This document shows, piece after piece, positions 7,812 to 15,664 of a stretch of DNA of 15,664 bases. Each line of letters starts with the position of its first letter. Position 1 is the stretch's first letter. Origin of the DNA: Bacteroides sp. CAG:1076. Its GTDB lineage: Bacteria; Bacteroidota; Bacteroidia; Bacteroidales; Bacteroidaceae. The notes under the pieces are model-generated. The model was not told the origin of the DNA, searched no databases, and saw only the letters and a program-made list of their open reading frames with translations. Made by a program: the position numbers and the translations under genes. The DNA is taken from contig HF993254.1 in assembly GCA_000436795.1 (NCBI GenBank), positions 1 through 15,664 of the forward strand, read 5' to 3'.

Positions 7812-7870
7812 ATGTGGATTTAACAAATTGTCCTGTATGCAGGTTGAAAATCTCTTTTTGGAAACTTATT

Positions 7871-8695
7871 TTATAGAATAGCTTTCAATTGTTCACTCAT
7901 TTGTAACTGTACTTTATGAGCTTCTTCACCGGCTACTGTTGCAAAGTTTTCTGTTTTGTCTGCATAAATGATGGCACGGCTGGAATTAACAATCAGTCCA
8001 CATTCTTTAGTCATTCCGTATTTGCATACTTCTTCCAATGAACCGCCTTGTGCGCCGATACCTGGAACTAACAGAAAGTGATTGGGGACTATTTTGCGGA
8101 TGTCTTCGAACATACGTCCTTGAGTAGCTCCTACAACGTACATCATATTCTGGTCATTAGCCCACTCTTGAGACTTGCGCAATACTTTTTCGAACAAGCG
8201 TTCTCCATCAGTATCGGTAGTCAACTGAAAATCATGTGAGCCTTTGTTTGAGGTAAGAGCAAGCAGGATAACCCATTTCCCTTCATAAGTAAGGAAGGGG
8301 GTAACGCTGTCTTCTCCCATATAAGGTGCTACAGTTACGGAATCAATGTTGAGTTCTTCGAAGAAGGTACGTGCGTACATAGCTGAAGTATTTCCAATAT
8401 CTCCTCGTTTGGCGTCAGCTATGATAAACTGGTCTGGATAGTTCTTTTTGATGTAGTCTACAGTTTTTTCAAATGCTATCCATCCTTTTACTCCCATACT
8501 TTCATAAAAAGCCAGATTTGGTTTATATGCAATACAATAAGGGGCTGTCGCATCAATGATAGCTTTATTGAATGCGAAGATAGGATCTTCTTCTTTTAGC
8601 AAATGTTCTGGTATTTTTTTGATGTCAGTATCTAATCCGACGCACAAAAAAGATTTTTTGTTTTTGATGTTTTCAAATAATTGTTGCTTGTTCAT
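7871..8695 (-). CDS. pyrF: Orotidine 5'-phosphate decarboxylase PyrF
   Basis: PyrF converts OMP to UMP, the last step of UMP synthesis. The 274-residue length and sequence fit the longer OMP decarboxylase type found in Bacteroidetes and some other phyla. Key marks are GLDTD at 20-24, KPNLAFYE at 58-65, and the catalytic [10 protein letters not shown] at 94-103 with D94, K96 and D99. PGIGAQGG near 215 closes the phosphate-binding loop. It starts 31 bases after the DUF4153 stop with no promoter visible, so it should be read from upstream, and it is followed by a strong terminator. Confidence 0.96.
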   Translation of the reverse strand: MNKQQLFENIKNKKSFLCVGLDTDIKKIPEHLLKEEDPIFAFNKAIIDATAPYCIAYKPNLAFYESMGVKGWIAFEKTVDYIKKNYPDQFIIADAKRGDIGNTSAMYARTFFEELNIDSVTVAPYMGEDSVTPFLTYEGKWVILLALTSNKGSHDFQLTTDTDGERLFEKVLRKSQEWANDQNMMYVVGATQGRMFEDIRKIVPNHFLLVPGIGAQGGSLEEVCKYGMTKECGLIVNSSRAIIYADKTENFATVAGEEAHKVQLQMSEQLKAIL

Positions 8696-8726
8696 ATTTA
8701 TTGCTTTTTAAGTTTGTATGTTACTG

Positions 8727-10433
8727 TTATTTACTAAATAAATATCCGTCTATACTTATCTCCATACTCTTCTTTGTTTTGTCAACAGAGAAACTGGTCA
8801 GTATAAATGTCTTTTGACTTGAGTTACACTTCAGTTCGGAAGGAGGCATTTCGCCGTGCTTATATTGACTCAGTGATTCGAGAGTCTGGTAATTAATGTA
8901 AACTGTATCGTTTTCCTGAGTTATTTTAACGGAGAGCATATTTTCCTGCTCTTCCTTGTTAATGATTTGATATTGATGTACTGCTTGTAATTTTTTATAT
9001 CCGACAGGTATGCCAATCAATGCGTTTGAGGCAATTGCTCCCGAATATGAAACGATTGCTTGAGTTTCTTGTTGGTTTTTAAACTCAGTGCGGAGCATGT
9101 ACAATGAAACATCCTCGTCAATCCATTGGCTGATGCTTTCTTTTCCAAACCATTCGTAAAGATAAATAAATTTTTCATTTATTTGTTGTGCTCTTTCTGG
9201 AGAAAATGTTTTTAACCATTGAGTATATTTATCTTGTGAGAAGGGGAGGCCTTTTGTCGGTATTTGAGTTTGAATGATTTTGCTTATTTCGTTTTGGATT
9301 TTATGTTTTGTTATACTGGCATAATTGACAGGTAAAACAGATGTCAATAGAAAAATGATAGAAAAAGATATTGGAATCCAACTGACTCTTCTTGCTTTAA
9401 TTATAATCAGAATAATGCATACACAGTAACACCAAATATTCAGTGTTATCAAATAAAGTCTATTGATGGTTATTCCATAATCATTAAAACGTCGCACAAT
9501 ACCTATGGTCATCAAAAAAAGTAAGGGGAGTATGACTAAAGGCAGCCAGCGAGCAATCAGATTATCAAAGCGTTTTTGTTGTGCTATTCGGTTGGGATAA
9601 AGTCCGAATTCGATAACGATACATCCAGTCATCAGGGTTATAACCAACCATGAAACCCATCCTATCGGTAGTTCCCAGTTTATCAATATGCGAAATGCGT
9701 AAATGTAAAGTACAATCAGATAACCTCCTGTCAATGGAAGGAACAGATAATGGATGACACCGTTTAAGAAGGAATGTTGTAACGGGCGTGTGTTATGCTT
9801 TTCTTGTTTTTGGGGAAGTAAACCTAAAAACAAAAACATGGATAGACATACGTTGCAGAGAATCACAATGTAGAGATAACTTTGTGGTTCTATTCTTAAA
9901 TTGAATAATTTATGTACAGATAGCATTAGGAAGCAGATTCCGCCACTCATAATGCATCCTATAACGTTGGCTGTAACACATGATGTGATACTTGATATAG
10001 CAAAGTTCCAGCTTGGAATGTCGTTTTTCTCTTTAAAAAAAGAAAGGAAGAATATAGAGAGGCCGATTGCCCAAAGACCTGCAGCATGGGCGATTCCTAT
10101 TTCTGTAAATGATTTCTCATATGAATAAGAATAAAGATAAATAGTGTCGAGTATGAGGAGTAAATTCATTCCTGTCTGGATACCAATCTTAGGGATGATA
10201 CTTTTCATCTCTTCACACCACAGGTGCAGAGTTAGCGATAATAAAGTTCCTACAGAAAGATAATATGCAATAATCCAGTGTAGTTTTTTATTATCATCAT
10301 GGTTGGATACAAAGTAACAGAGATAACATGTCAGGGCTATTGTGAAAAATAGAGTAACCGGGAAGCGCTTCAAATTACTTTGAAGCGTTCCGTTAAAAGT
10401 CTGAATAGTTTTCTGTAACCAATGTCCTGACAT
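8727..10433 (-). CDS. DUF4153 multi-pass membrane protein
   Basis: The 568-residue protein has about ten or eleven membrane segments between residues 25 and 369 and a soluble C-terminal part (375-568). I place it in DUF4153 from segments such as YIYAFRILINWELPIGWVSW (243-262) and RRFNDYGITINR (314-325); the family has no established function. It sits between prfA and pyrF, 20 bases after prfA and 31 before pyrF, all on one strand. By eye its codons are more AT-rich than those of prfA and purM. A transport or envelope role is possible, but nothing in the sequence names a substrate. Family assignment is good, function unknown. Confidence 0.82.
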   Translation of the reverse strand: MSGHWLQKTIQTFNGTLQSNLKRFPVTLFFTIALTCYLCYFVSNHDDNKKLHWIIAYYLSVGTLLSLTLHLWCEEMKSIIPKIGIQTGMNLLLILDTIYLYSYSYEKSFTEIGIAHAAGLWAIGLSIFFLSFFKEKNDIPSWNFAISSITSCVTANVIGCIMSGGICFLMLSVHKLFNLRIEPQSYLYIVILCNVCLSMFLFLGLLPQKQEKHNTRPLQHSFLNGVIHYLFLPLTGGYLIVLYIYAFRILINWELPIGWVSWLVITLMTGCIVIEFGLYPNRIAQQKRFDNLIARWLPLVILPLLFLMTIGIVRRFNDYGITINRLYLITLNIWCYCVCIILIIIKARRVSWIPISFSIIFLLTSVLPVNYASITKHKIQNEISKIIQTQIPTKGLPFSQDKYTQWLKTFSPERAQQINEKFIYLYEWFGKESISQWIDEDVSLYMLRTEFKNQQETQAIVSYSGAIASNALIGIPVGYKKLQAVHQYQIINKEEQENMLSVKITQENDTVYINYQTLESLSQYKHGEMPPSELKCNSSQKTFILTSFSVDKTKKSMEISIDGYLFSK

Positions 10434-10453
10434 TTGTATAAGACCCTCGGTGA

Positions 10454-11563
10454 TTATAGTTCACTTTCTTTCAATCGTTCTGCATTTTCAGCAACAATTA
10501 GATGGTCAATACAGTCTTGAATATCTCCATCCATAAAGGCTGCTAAATTGTATATGGTATAATTAATGCGGTGATCAGTTATACGACCTTGCGGATAGTT
10601 ATATGTACGTATTTTAGCAGAGCGGTCTCCTGTGCTCACCATGGTCTTTCGTTTTGAAGCGATGTCATCGATATATTTCTGATGTTCTTTATCATAGATA
10701 AAGGTACGCAAACGGCTGAGAGCACGTTCCTTGTTTTTGGGCTGGTCGCGGGTTTCGGTACATTCAATAAGAATTTCTTCTACGATACCTGTATTCGGAT
10801 TTTTCCAGTTATAACGCAAGCGTACTCCTGATTCTACCTTGTTTACATTCTGCCCTCCGGCACCACCGCTTCGAAACGTATCCCATTTTATTTCTCCTTC
10901 GTTGATTTCTACATCGAATGGCTCAGCCTCAGGGAGCACAGCGACAGAAGCTGCTGAAGTGTGGACACGTCCTTGAGTTTCTGTAGCAGGTACGCGCTGT
11001 ACGCGGTGTACACCTGATTCATACTTCAAGGTACCATATACTTTATCTCCGGTAACGGAGCAAATGATTTCCTTAAAACCGCCGGCAGCTCCTTCATTGG
11101 CACTGGATACTTCCAGCTTCCAGCCTTTGCGTTCGCAATACTTGGAATACATACGGAACAAATCTCCCGCAAAGATAGCTGCTTCGTCGCCACCTGTACC
11201 ACCACGAATTTCCAAAATGGCGTTGCGGTCATCTTGCGGGTCGGCTGGTACCAGCAGAAGCTTAATTTCTTCTTCCAATGCCGGAATACGAGCTTCGCAG
11301 ACAGCTGCTTCTTCACGTGCCATTTCCTTCATTTCCGGATCGCTTTCAGCCATCATCATTTTGGCTTCTTCCAGTCCGTTAAGGCATTGCAAGTATTCTT
11401 TGCGAGCAGCCATCAGGTCACCCAATTCCTTATATTCTTTGGTTAGTTTGACGTATCGTTTTTGGTCGGCTATTACGTTTGGGTCTGTAATTAAGGTTGA
11501 AACTTCCTCAAAACGAGATACCAGGCCATCCAATTTTTCTAATAATGTATTGTTTTCTGCCAT
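10454..11563 (-). CDS. prfA: Peptide chain release factor 1
   Basis: RF1 reads UAA and UAG on the ribosome and triggers release of the finished peptide. The 369 residues include a charged N-terminal helical domain (1-105), the stop-codon motif PAT at 192-194, which marks RF1 rather than RF2 (SPF), and the GGQ motif at 236-238 within RSGGAGGQNVNK, which acts in the peptidyl transferase centre. Length is normal. The ATG at 11563 gives the expected RF1 N-terminus. It lies downstream of purM with a 379-base gap that contains a hairpin and a probably broken small ORF. Confidence 0.97.
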   Translation of the reverse strand: MAENNTLLEKLDGLVSRFEEVSTLITDPNVIADQKRYVKLTKEYKELGDLMAARKEYLQCLNGLEEAKMMMAESDPEMKEMAREEAAVCEARIPALEEEIKLLLVPADPQDDRNAILEIRGGTGGDEAAIFAGDLFRMYSKYCERKGWKLEVSSANEGAAGGFKEIICSVTGDKVYGTLKYESGVHRVQRVPATETQGRVHTSAASVAVLPEAEPFDVEINEGEIKWDTFRSGGAGGQNVNKVESGVRLRYNWKNPNTGIVEEILIECTETRDQPKNKERALSRLRTFIYDKEHQKYIDDIASKRKTMVSTGDRSAKIRTYNYPQGRITDHRINYTIYNLAAFMDGDIQDCIDHLIVAENAERLKESEL

Positions 11564-11608
11564 TCTAGTGGAATGCTTATATTGAAGTCTTTAAAAAAAG
11601 TTAGTTGT

Positions 11609-11849
11609 TTACCATAATCTGCCGTAGGCTGTTCGGGTAAAGAAAACCAACAATATGAATCCGAGCAAGATGAAAGGTAAGTCCCTTTGGGCTTTCCATT
11701 GAAAATCTTTAATGCCAAAGTATTTTCCAAAAACAAAGAAAGAAACAAAATTGGGAGTCCAAAACTTATCGTTTTTAGAAAAGGAGAGTCAAATTCAATG
11801 CTAAGATATAAAAGGACAAACCATAAAACGAGAGAGTCTGATAAGACAT
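11609..11849 (-). pseudogene. Candidate small membrane-protein gene with one frameshift
   Basis: Reading leftward from an ATG at 11849, one frame gives 24 hydrophobic residues (MSYQTLSFYGLSFYILAL...) and stops at 11775. The next frame is open from 11788 to a TAA at 11609 and gives 59 residues, including KDFQWKAQRDLPFILLGF and ending RTAYGRLW. The open frames overlap at 11777-11788. The whole span is 241 bases, one more than a multiple of three, so one deleted base would give an 79-residue protein with two or three membrane segments. The stop lies 45 bases before prfA, as an operon gene would. I do not recognise a family. A third frame is also open and hydrophobic, so the reading could be wrong. 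It is a pseudogene, a sequencing error, or chance. Confidence 0.4.
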
Positions 11850-11891
11850 CCTTGTTTTTCTTGCGGTTTCATATAATCGTAAGAATAAGAA

Positions 11892-11930
11892 CAAGTGAGG
11901 CAGGTTCGCTACACATCCTGCCTCTTCTTG
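11892..11930 (-). terminator. Hairpin just after purM, probable terminator
   Basis: GAGGCAGG (11897-11904) pairs perfectly with CCTGCCTC (11917-11924), with a 12-base loop. CAAG and CTTG extend the stem past small bulges. On the minus strand a U-rich but interrupted tail follows (UUGUUCUUAUUCUU). It begins 12 bases beyond the purM stop, so purM and prfA may be only partly cotranscribed. Confidence 0.6.
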
Positions 11931-11942
11931 CCTTTGGGGTAA

Positions 11943-13112
11943 TTAATATTTGAATTCTCCGAATTCTGAACGGATAATCAATTCTTTGTGATCGCTTTCT
12001 TCGATACGTCCGATAATCTGTGCATCGATGTTGAACGATTTACTGATTTCGATAACCTGTTCTGCATGTTCAGGTGACAAATATACTTCCAGACGATGTC
12101 CCATGTTGAATACCTTATACATTTCGTCCCAATCGGTGCCACTCTGTTCTTTGATGGTACGAAACAAAGGAGGAACGGGGAAGAGATTGTCTTTGATGAC
12201 ACGGCAGTTGTCGTCTACAAAGTGAAGAACCTTCGTCTGGGCACCTCCTGAACAATGAACCATACCGTGGATTTGTGGACGTAGAGCGTCCAATAATTTC
12301 TTAACAACCGGAGCATAAGTACGGGTCGGAGAAAGAACCAGTTTGCCAGCATCCAGTGGAGAACCTTCTACGGCATCCGTCAATTTCAGCTTACCGCTGT
12401 AAACCAATTCTTCGGGTACAGCATGATCATAGCTTTCCGGATATTTCTCTGCCAGATATTTGCTGAATACATCGTGACGGGCGCTGGTCAGACCGTTACT
12501 ACCCATACCGCCATTGTATTCTTTCTCGTAAGTAGCTTGTCCATATGAAGCCAGACCTACAATTACATCGCCCGGACGGATATTGGCGTTGTTGATGACA
12601 TCAGCACGTTTCATACGGCAGGTTACCGTACTGTCGACGATGATAGTACGGACCAAATCGCCTACATCGGCAGTTTCGCCACCTGTAGCATAAACGCCAA
12701 CTCCCATTTCTCTCAGTTCGGCAAGCAGTTCGTCTGTTCCGTTAATGATAGCCGAAATTACTTCTCCTGGTACAAGCAGCTTGTTACGACCGATAGTAGA
12801 AGATACTAATATATTATCTACAGCTCCCACGCACAATAAATCATCAATATTCATAATCAGTGCATCTTGTGCGATACCTTTCCATACAGACAAGTCACCT
12901 GTTTCTTTCCAATACAGGTAAGCCAGCGATGATTTTGTTCCGGCACCGTCTGCATGCATGATATTGCAATACTCAGGATCACCTCCTAAAATGTCAGGAA
13001 TGATTTTGCAGAAAGCTTTTGGGAAAATACCCTTGTCAATGTTTTTAATGGCGTTATGTACATCTTCTTTTGAAGCAGAAACGCCGCGCTGCATGTATCG
13101 TTGATTGCTCAT
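11943..13112 (-). CDS. purM: Phosphoribosylformylglycinamidine cyclo-ligase (AIR synthase), Bacteroidetes type
   Basis: PurM closes the imidazole ring to give AIR in purine synthesis, using ATP. The 389 residues are longer than E. coli PurM (about 345) and diverge from it, but the marks align: DGAGTK at 55-60, the region NIDDLLCVGA at 88-97, GGETAD at 144-149 (GGETAE in E. coli), HCSGG at 286-290 (HITGGG in E. coli) and MGHRLEVY at 337-344. The altered HITGGG segment is in the half that lines the active site. This long form is usual in Bacteroidetes and is sometimes labelled only AIR synthase-related. It has its own -7 box 39 bases upstream. Confidence 0.87.
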   Translation of the reverse strand: MSNQRYMQRGVSASKEDVHNAIKNIDKGIFPKAFCKIIPDILGGDPEYCNIMHADGAGTKSSLAYLYWKETGDLSVWKGIAQDALIMNIDDLLCVGAVDNILVSSTIGRNKLLVPGEVISAIINGTDELLAELREMGVGVYATGGETADVGDLVRTIIVDSTVTCRMKRADVINNANIRPGDVIVGLASYGQATYEKEYNGGMGSNGLTSARHDVFSKYLAEKYPESYDHAVPEELVYSGKLKLTDAVEGSPLDAGKLVLSPTRTYAPVVKKLLDALRPQIHGMVHCSGGAQTKVLHFVDDNCRVIKDNLFPVPPLFRTIKEQSGTDWDEMYKVFNMGHRLEVYLSPEHAEQVIEISKSFNIDAQIIGRIEESDHKELIIRSEFGEFKY

Positions 13113-13150
13113 GAGATATTAGTTGTTTGTTTTTCGTTCATTTGAATGTG

Positions 13151-13158
13151 CAAAAGTA
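13151..13158 (-). promoter_or_regulatory. -7 box of the purM promoter
   Basis: On the minus strand this is TACTTTTG, an exact match to TAnnTTTG, 38 bases before the purM start and inside the 66-base gap after the GHL10 gene. The -33 element is poor. Transcription would start near 13144. Confidence 0.55.
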
Positions 13159-13178
13159 CGGATTATTTTGCTTATGTC

Positions 13179-14681
13179 CTATCGTTTTTCAGGTTTTGTT
13201 ACATCACTTGCTGTGAATGGACGATTCATTTCCAGTGGACTACTTTCATTTCCGCATCGGTCTACAGCAGTTACCGCCCAATAGATACGTTCTGCCCATG
13301 GTACTTCAGGATAAAATGTATAACAGGTTAAATCAGTGCGTATTTCTATCAAGTTAGAAGGTTGGCTGATGTCTACCGGATAAGTATTTGAGGCATAAAT
13401 CCTATAATATACGGACGTTGAGAGATTATCGGATGATGCACTCCAGCTTAATTTAACTCCTTTATTAAGTGGCATAAAATAAGGGCTTTTCGGAGTTGAT
13501 GGAGCTATACTGTCTATCCAGGTCATAGGAGGCACAACTGCTGGCTGAGTGTAAAAATACTCTTTTAGTTCGTCTAGTAACCCTTTCGTGTTGTTCATAA
13601 GAAAGCGATTGCGGAAATAAGCTTGTCCATCCATATTGATATTTCTCAAGAAATAAATTTGACGGATGACCTCATCCAATTGCCAGTTTTGTTCTTTAGG
13701 ATGAAGAAAATAAATACCTAATCCGGGAATAATCCAACGCCCGTTTTTATTTTCTTGCCAATCTAAGGCAAATGGATAAAAATGATTTCCTTGGAAATAC
13801 ATCATAGGGAATAAGGCATCGTGTATACCCTCTTTCAGCCATTGGCGTGCATCCTGGTAAACAACTTCGTATGCATTCCATCCTCTTGAGGGGTATCGTC
13901 GGGTATCGTTATATTTCCCAACCGGAGAACTACTTACTTTTACCCATGGCTTTAGAGATTTTGTTTCCATATATATACGACGTACTATGCGGGTTATATT
14001 GTTTCTTCTCCATTGTTGCAACTGTTCTTTTTTACCGTATTTACGATAAGTGTTTTGGTCAGGAAAATCTTTAGCTTGTTCTGGATAACGAATATAATCC
14101 AAATGAATCCCATCTATGTCGTATCGTGAAACTATTTCACGAACAATACTTGCAAGATAATTATCTGTTTGGGGATTCCCGGGATCCAGATACCATGTAC
14201 CTTTATATAGCTTGCAAATAGAAGGTTGTTTTTTGGTGATTGATTTCTTGCCTAAAAGCTGAACTTGTCTGGTATTCCCGATAGGGATAGTAACAATCCA
14301 TGCATGTAGTTCCATGCCACGCCGATGACATTCTTCTATAGCGAACTGTAAAGGGTCATACTTGGGATTGCCTCCCTCATGACCGGTCAGTGATTCTGTA
14401 AATTGTTCAATATCGGATGGATAAATGACATCTCCTCGTAATCGGGTTTGCAATAATACGGTATTAAAGTTAGCTCGTTTCAATGCGTCAAGTGTTTTGC
14501 ACAATTCCTGTTTCTGAAGCTCGATACCTTTGGGCGACGTAGCTTTCTGTGAAGGCCAGTCTAAGCCCCCTAATGTAGTAAGCCAGGTAGCTCGTATTTC
14601 GTATTTAGGCTGGGAGTATGCAAAGGCTGGTGTAAAGAGTCCGATAATAAAGATGTAAATAGTAATAAGTCTGTTGTACAT
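13179..14681 (-). CDS. Secreted GHL10 family glycoside hydrolase with C-terminal FnIII-like domain
   Basis: The 500-residue protein has a signal peptide (about 1-22, AFAYS before QPK) and no lipobox Cys, so it is probably periplasmic or secreted. Residues 27-375 are a TIM-barrel of the glycosyl hydrolase-like 10 (DUF187) family, with EIRATWLTT at 28-36, ELHAWI at 124-129 and GIHLDYIRYP at 191-200; the Asp at 195 sits where the barrel's acidic active-site residue is expected. Residues 392-488 look like a fibronectin-III fold. E. coli YddW (DigH) of this family cuts peptidoglycan strands stripped of peptides, which makes cell-wall glycan a possible substrate, by inference only. It is transcribed divergently from cstA and ends 66 bases before purM. 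Confidence 0.88.
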   Translation of the reverse strand: MYNRLITIYIFIIGLFTPAFAYSQPKYEIRATWLTTLGGLDWPSQKATSPKGIELQKQELCKTLDALKRANFNTVLLQTRLRGDVIYPSDIEQFTESLTGHEGGNPKYDPLQFAIEECHRRGMELHAWIVTIPIGNTRQVQLLGKKSITKKQPSICKLYKGTWYLDPGNPQTDNYLASIVREIVSRYDIDGIHLDYIRYPEQAKDFPDQNTYRKYGKKEQLQQWRRNNITRIVRRIYMETKSLKPWVKVSSSPVGKYNDTRRYPSRGWNAYEVVYQDARQWLKEGIHDALFPMMYFQGNHFYPFALDWQENKNGRWIIPGLGIYFLHPKEQNWQLDEVIRQIYFLRNINMDGQAYFRNRFLMNNTKGLLDELKEYFYTQPAVVPPMTWIDSIAPSTPKSPYFMPLNKGVKLSWSASSDNLSTSVYYRIYASNTYPVDISQPSNLIEIRTDLTCYTFYPEVPWAERIYWAVTAVDRCGNESSPLEMNRPFTASDVTKPEKR

Positions 14682-14701
14682 AATTTTGATTTTTAGTGTT
14701 G

Positions 14702-14739
14702 CAAAGATAACAATATGTTCTTTTAAATTGTTACTTTTG
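14702..14739. promoter_or_regulatory. Divergent promoters between the GHL10 gene and cstA
   Basis: The 81-base gap holds two -7 boxes. TATCTTTG on the minus strand (14709-14702) faces the GHL10 gene, giving a leader of only about 15 bases. TACTTTTG on the plus strand (14732-14739) faces cstA, giving a leader of about 18 bases. The -33 regions of the two promoters must overlap each other, so they may compete. Neither has a clear TTTG at -33. Confidence 0.55.
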
Positions 14740-14762
14740 CGCTCACTTAAATACTTTTTATT

Positions 14763-15664
14763 ATGATAACTTTTAGCATAGCTTTAATTCTGTTATTGGT
14801 CGGCTACTGGATATACGGAAGTTATATCAATAAGTTGTTTGCTCCCGATCCGAACCGTAAAACTCCTGCTTTGACCATGACTGATGGAGTGGACTTTATT
14901 CCTCTTCCGGCATGGAAAATTTTTATGATTCAATTTTTGAATATTGCGGGGCTGGGACCTATTTTTGGCGCTATTATGGGGGCGCAGTTTGGAACGGCAT
15001 CTTATCTCTGGATTGTTTTTGGGACTATCTTTGCAGGTGCTGTACACGATTTTCTGGCTGGGACACTATCTCTTCGTCATTCAGGTGAGAGTTTACCTCA
15101 AATCATTGGGCGATATTTAGGTAGCGGAACACGGAAAGTAGCATGCATTTTTACTGTTTTGTTGATGATATTGGTAGGAGCTGTATTTGTTTCAGGACCG
15201 GCGGAATTATTGGCAGGTATGACTCCTGATTCTTTGGATGTATATTTTTGGGTTATTGTTATATTCCTATATTATATATTGGCAACAATGATGCCAATTG
15301 ATAAGATTATAGGTAAAGTATATCCATTATTTGCTTTTGCGTTGCTTTTTATGGCTGTTGGTATTTTGGTTATGCTTTATGTAAAGAGTCCCGATTTACC
15401 AGAAATATGGAATGGATTTGGAACGAAGTACGAGCGTAATCCTATTTTCCCGATGATGTTTATTTCTATTGCCTGTGGAGCTATCAGTGGTTTTCATGCT
15501 ACTCAATCTCCGCTGATGGCACGATGTATTACTAATGAAAAATATTGTCGTCCGGTCTTTTACGGAGCAATGGTTACGGAAGGTGTAGTTGCTTTGATCT
15601 GGGCTGCAGCGGCAACTTACTTCTTTCATGAAAATGGAATTATAGATGAAGTGACTGGAGTTGC
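14763..15664 (+). CDS. cstA: Carbon starvation protein A family transporter (cut by the right edge)
   Basis: The frame is open from the ATG at 14763 to the window end (300 codons), so the C-terminal part is missing. CstA-family proteins are inner-membrane transporters; E. coli members import peptides or pyruvate. Marks seen are TPALTMTDGVDFIP at 34-47, IAGLGPIFGAIMGAQFG at 61-77, AGAVHDFLAGTLSLRH at 91-106, SGPAELLAG at 144-152 and GFHATQSPLMARC at 243-255. About eight membrane segments are visible so far. The 18-base leader and -7 box TACTTTTG support this start. Which substrate it carries here cannot be told; regulation could be shared with the divergent hydrolase gene. Confidence 0.93.
   Translation, partial: MITFSIALILLLVGYWIYGSYINKLFAPDPNRKTPALTMTDGVDFIPLPAWKIFMIQFLNIAGLGPIFGAIMGAQFGTASYLWIVFGTIFAGAVHDFLAGTLSLRHSGESLPQIIGRYLGSGTRKVACIFTVLLMILVGAVFVSGPAELLAGMTPDSLDVYFWVIVIFLYYILATMMPIDKIIGKVYPLFAFALLFMAVGILVMLYVKSPDLPEIWNGFGTKYERNPIFPMMFISIACGAISGFHATQSPLMARCITNEKYCRPVFYGAMVTEGVVALIWAAAATYFFHENGIIDEVTGV

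Noticed and set aside
11064..11585. Plus-strand open frame opposite prfA
   Set aside because: It is Ser-rich antisense of the strongly supported prfA gene.
11539..11748. Minus-strand open frame running from the purM-prfA gap into prfA
   Set aside because: It has no ATG start and its second half overlaps the prfA start in another frame; the neighbouring frame ending at 11609 reads more like protein.
14793..15629. Two minus-strand open frames at 14793-15047 and 15396-15629
   Set aside because: Both lie opposite the clear cstA coding frame and show no recognisable protein character.

Overview
The window reads as chromosomal core genome of a Bacteroides species or very close relative. The evidence is the moderate GC content, the -7 promoter boxes of the Bacteroidales type (TAnnTTTG, seen as TACTTTTG, TATCTTTG and TATATTTG), the absence of strong Shine-Dalgarno sequences, the LpxC-FabZ fusion typical of Bacteroidetes, the long Bacteroidetes-type PurM, and families common in that phylum (DUF5020, DUF4153). 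I see no insertion sequence, prophage, CRISPR array, tRNA or rRNA.

Layout, left to right. (1) Positions 1-456 are noncoding. A leftward promoter near 154-161 probably serves a gene beyond the left edge, and a rightward promoter near 393-425 drives a two-gene unit: a DUF5020 predicted outer-membrane barrel and an NCS2 purine permease (457-2470). This unit ends at a strong hairpin shared with the converging miaA. (2) A leftward block holds lpxD, lpxC-fabZ, lpxA, an acidic pRiA4b ORF-3-like protein and miaA (7592 down to 2649). The three lpx genes encode the first steps of lipid A synthesis, fused to the FabZ dehydratase. The lpxA leader and the miaA leader each contain an inverted repeat that could affect expression. 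(3) A second leftward block holds purM, a probably frameshifted small membrane-protein gene, prfA, a DUF4153 membrane protein and pyrF (13112 down to 7871). It ends at a good intrinsic terminator and links purine synthesis, pyrimidine synthesis and translation termination. (4) A secreted GHL10 glycoside hydrolase with a C-terminal fibronectin-III-like domain (14681-13179) is transcribed divergently from a cstA-type transporter gene that runs off the right edge. The 81-bp gap between them carries a -7 box for each direction.

The clearest physiological links are: a possible nucleobase uptake pair across both membranes; lipid A synthesis beginning with an LpxA whose ruler residue fits long acyl chains; and nucleotide synthesis clustered with release factor 1. 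I found no obviously new defence or mobile system. The less-explained items are the broken small membrane ORF at 11609-11849, the switchable stem in the lpxA leader, the terminator-like hairpin in the miaA leader, and the DUF5020-permease pairing.
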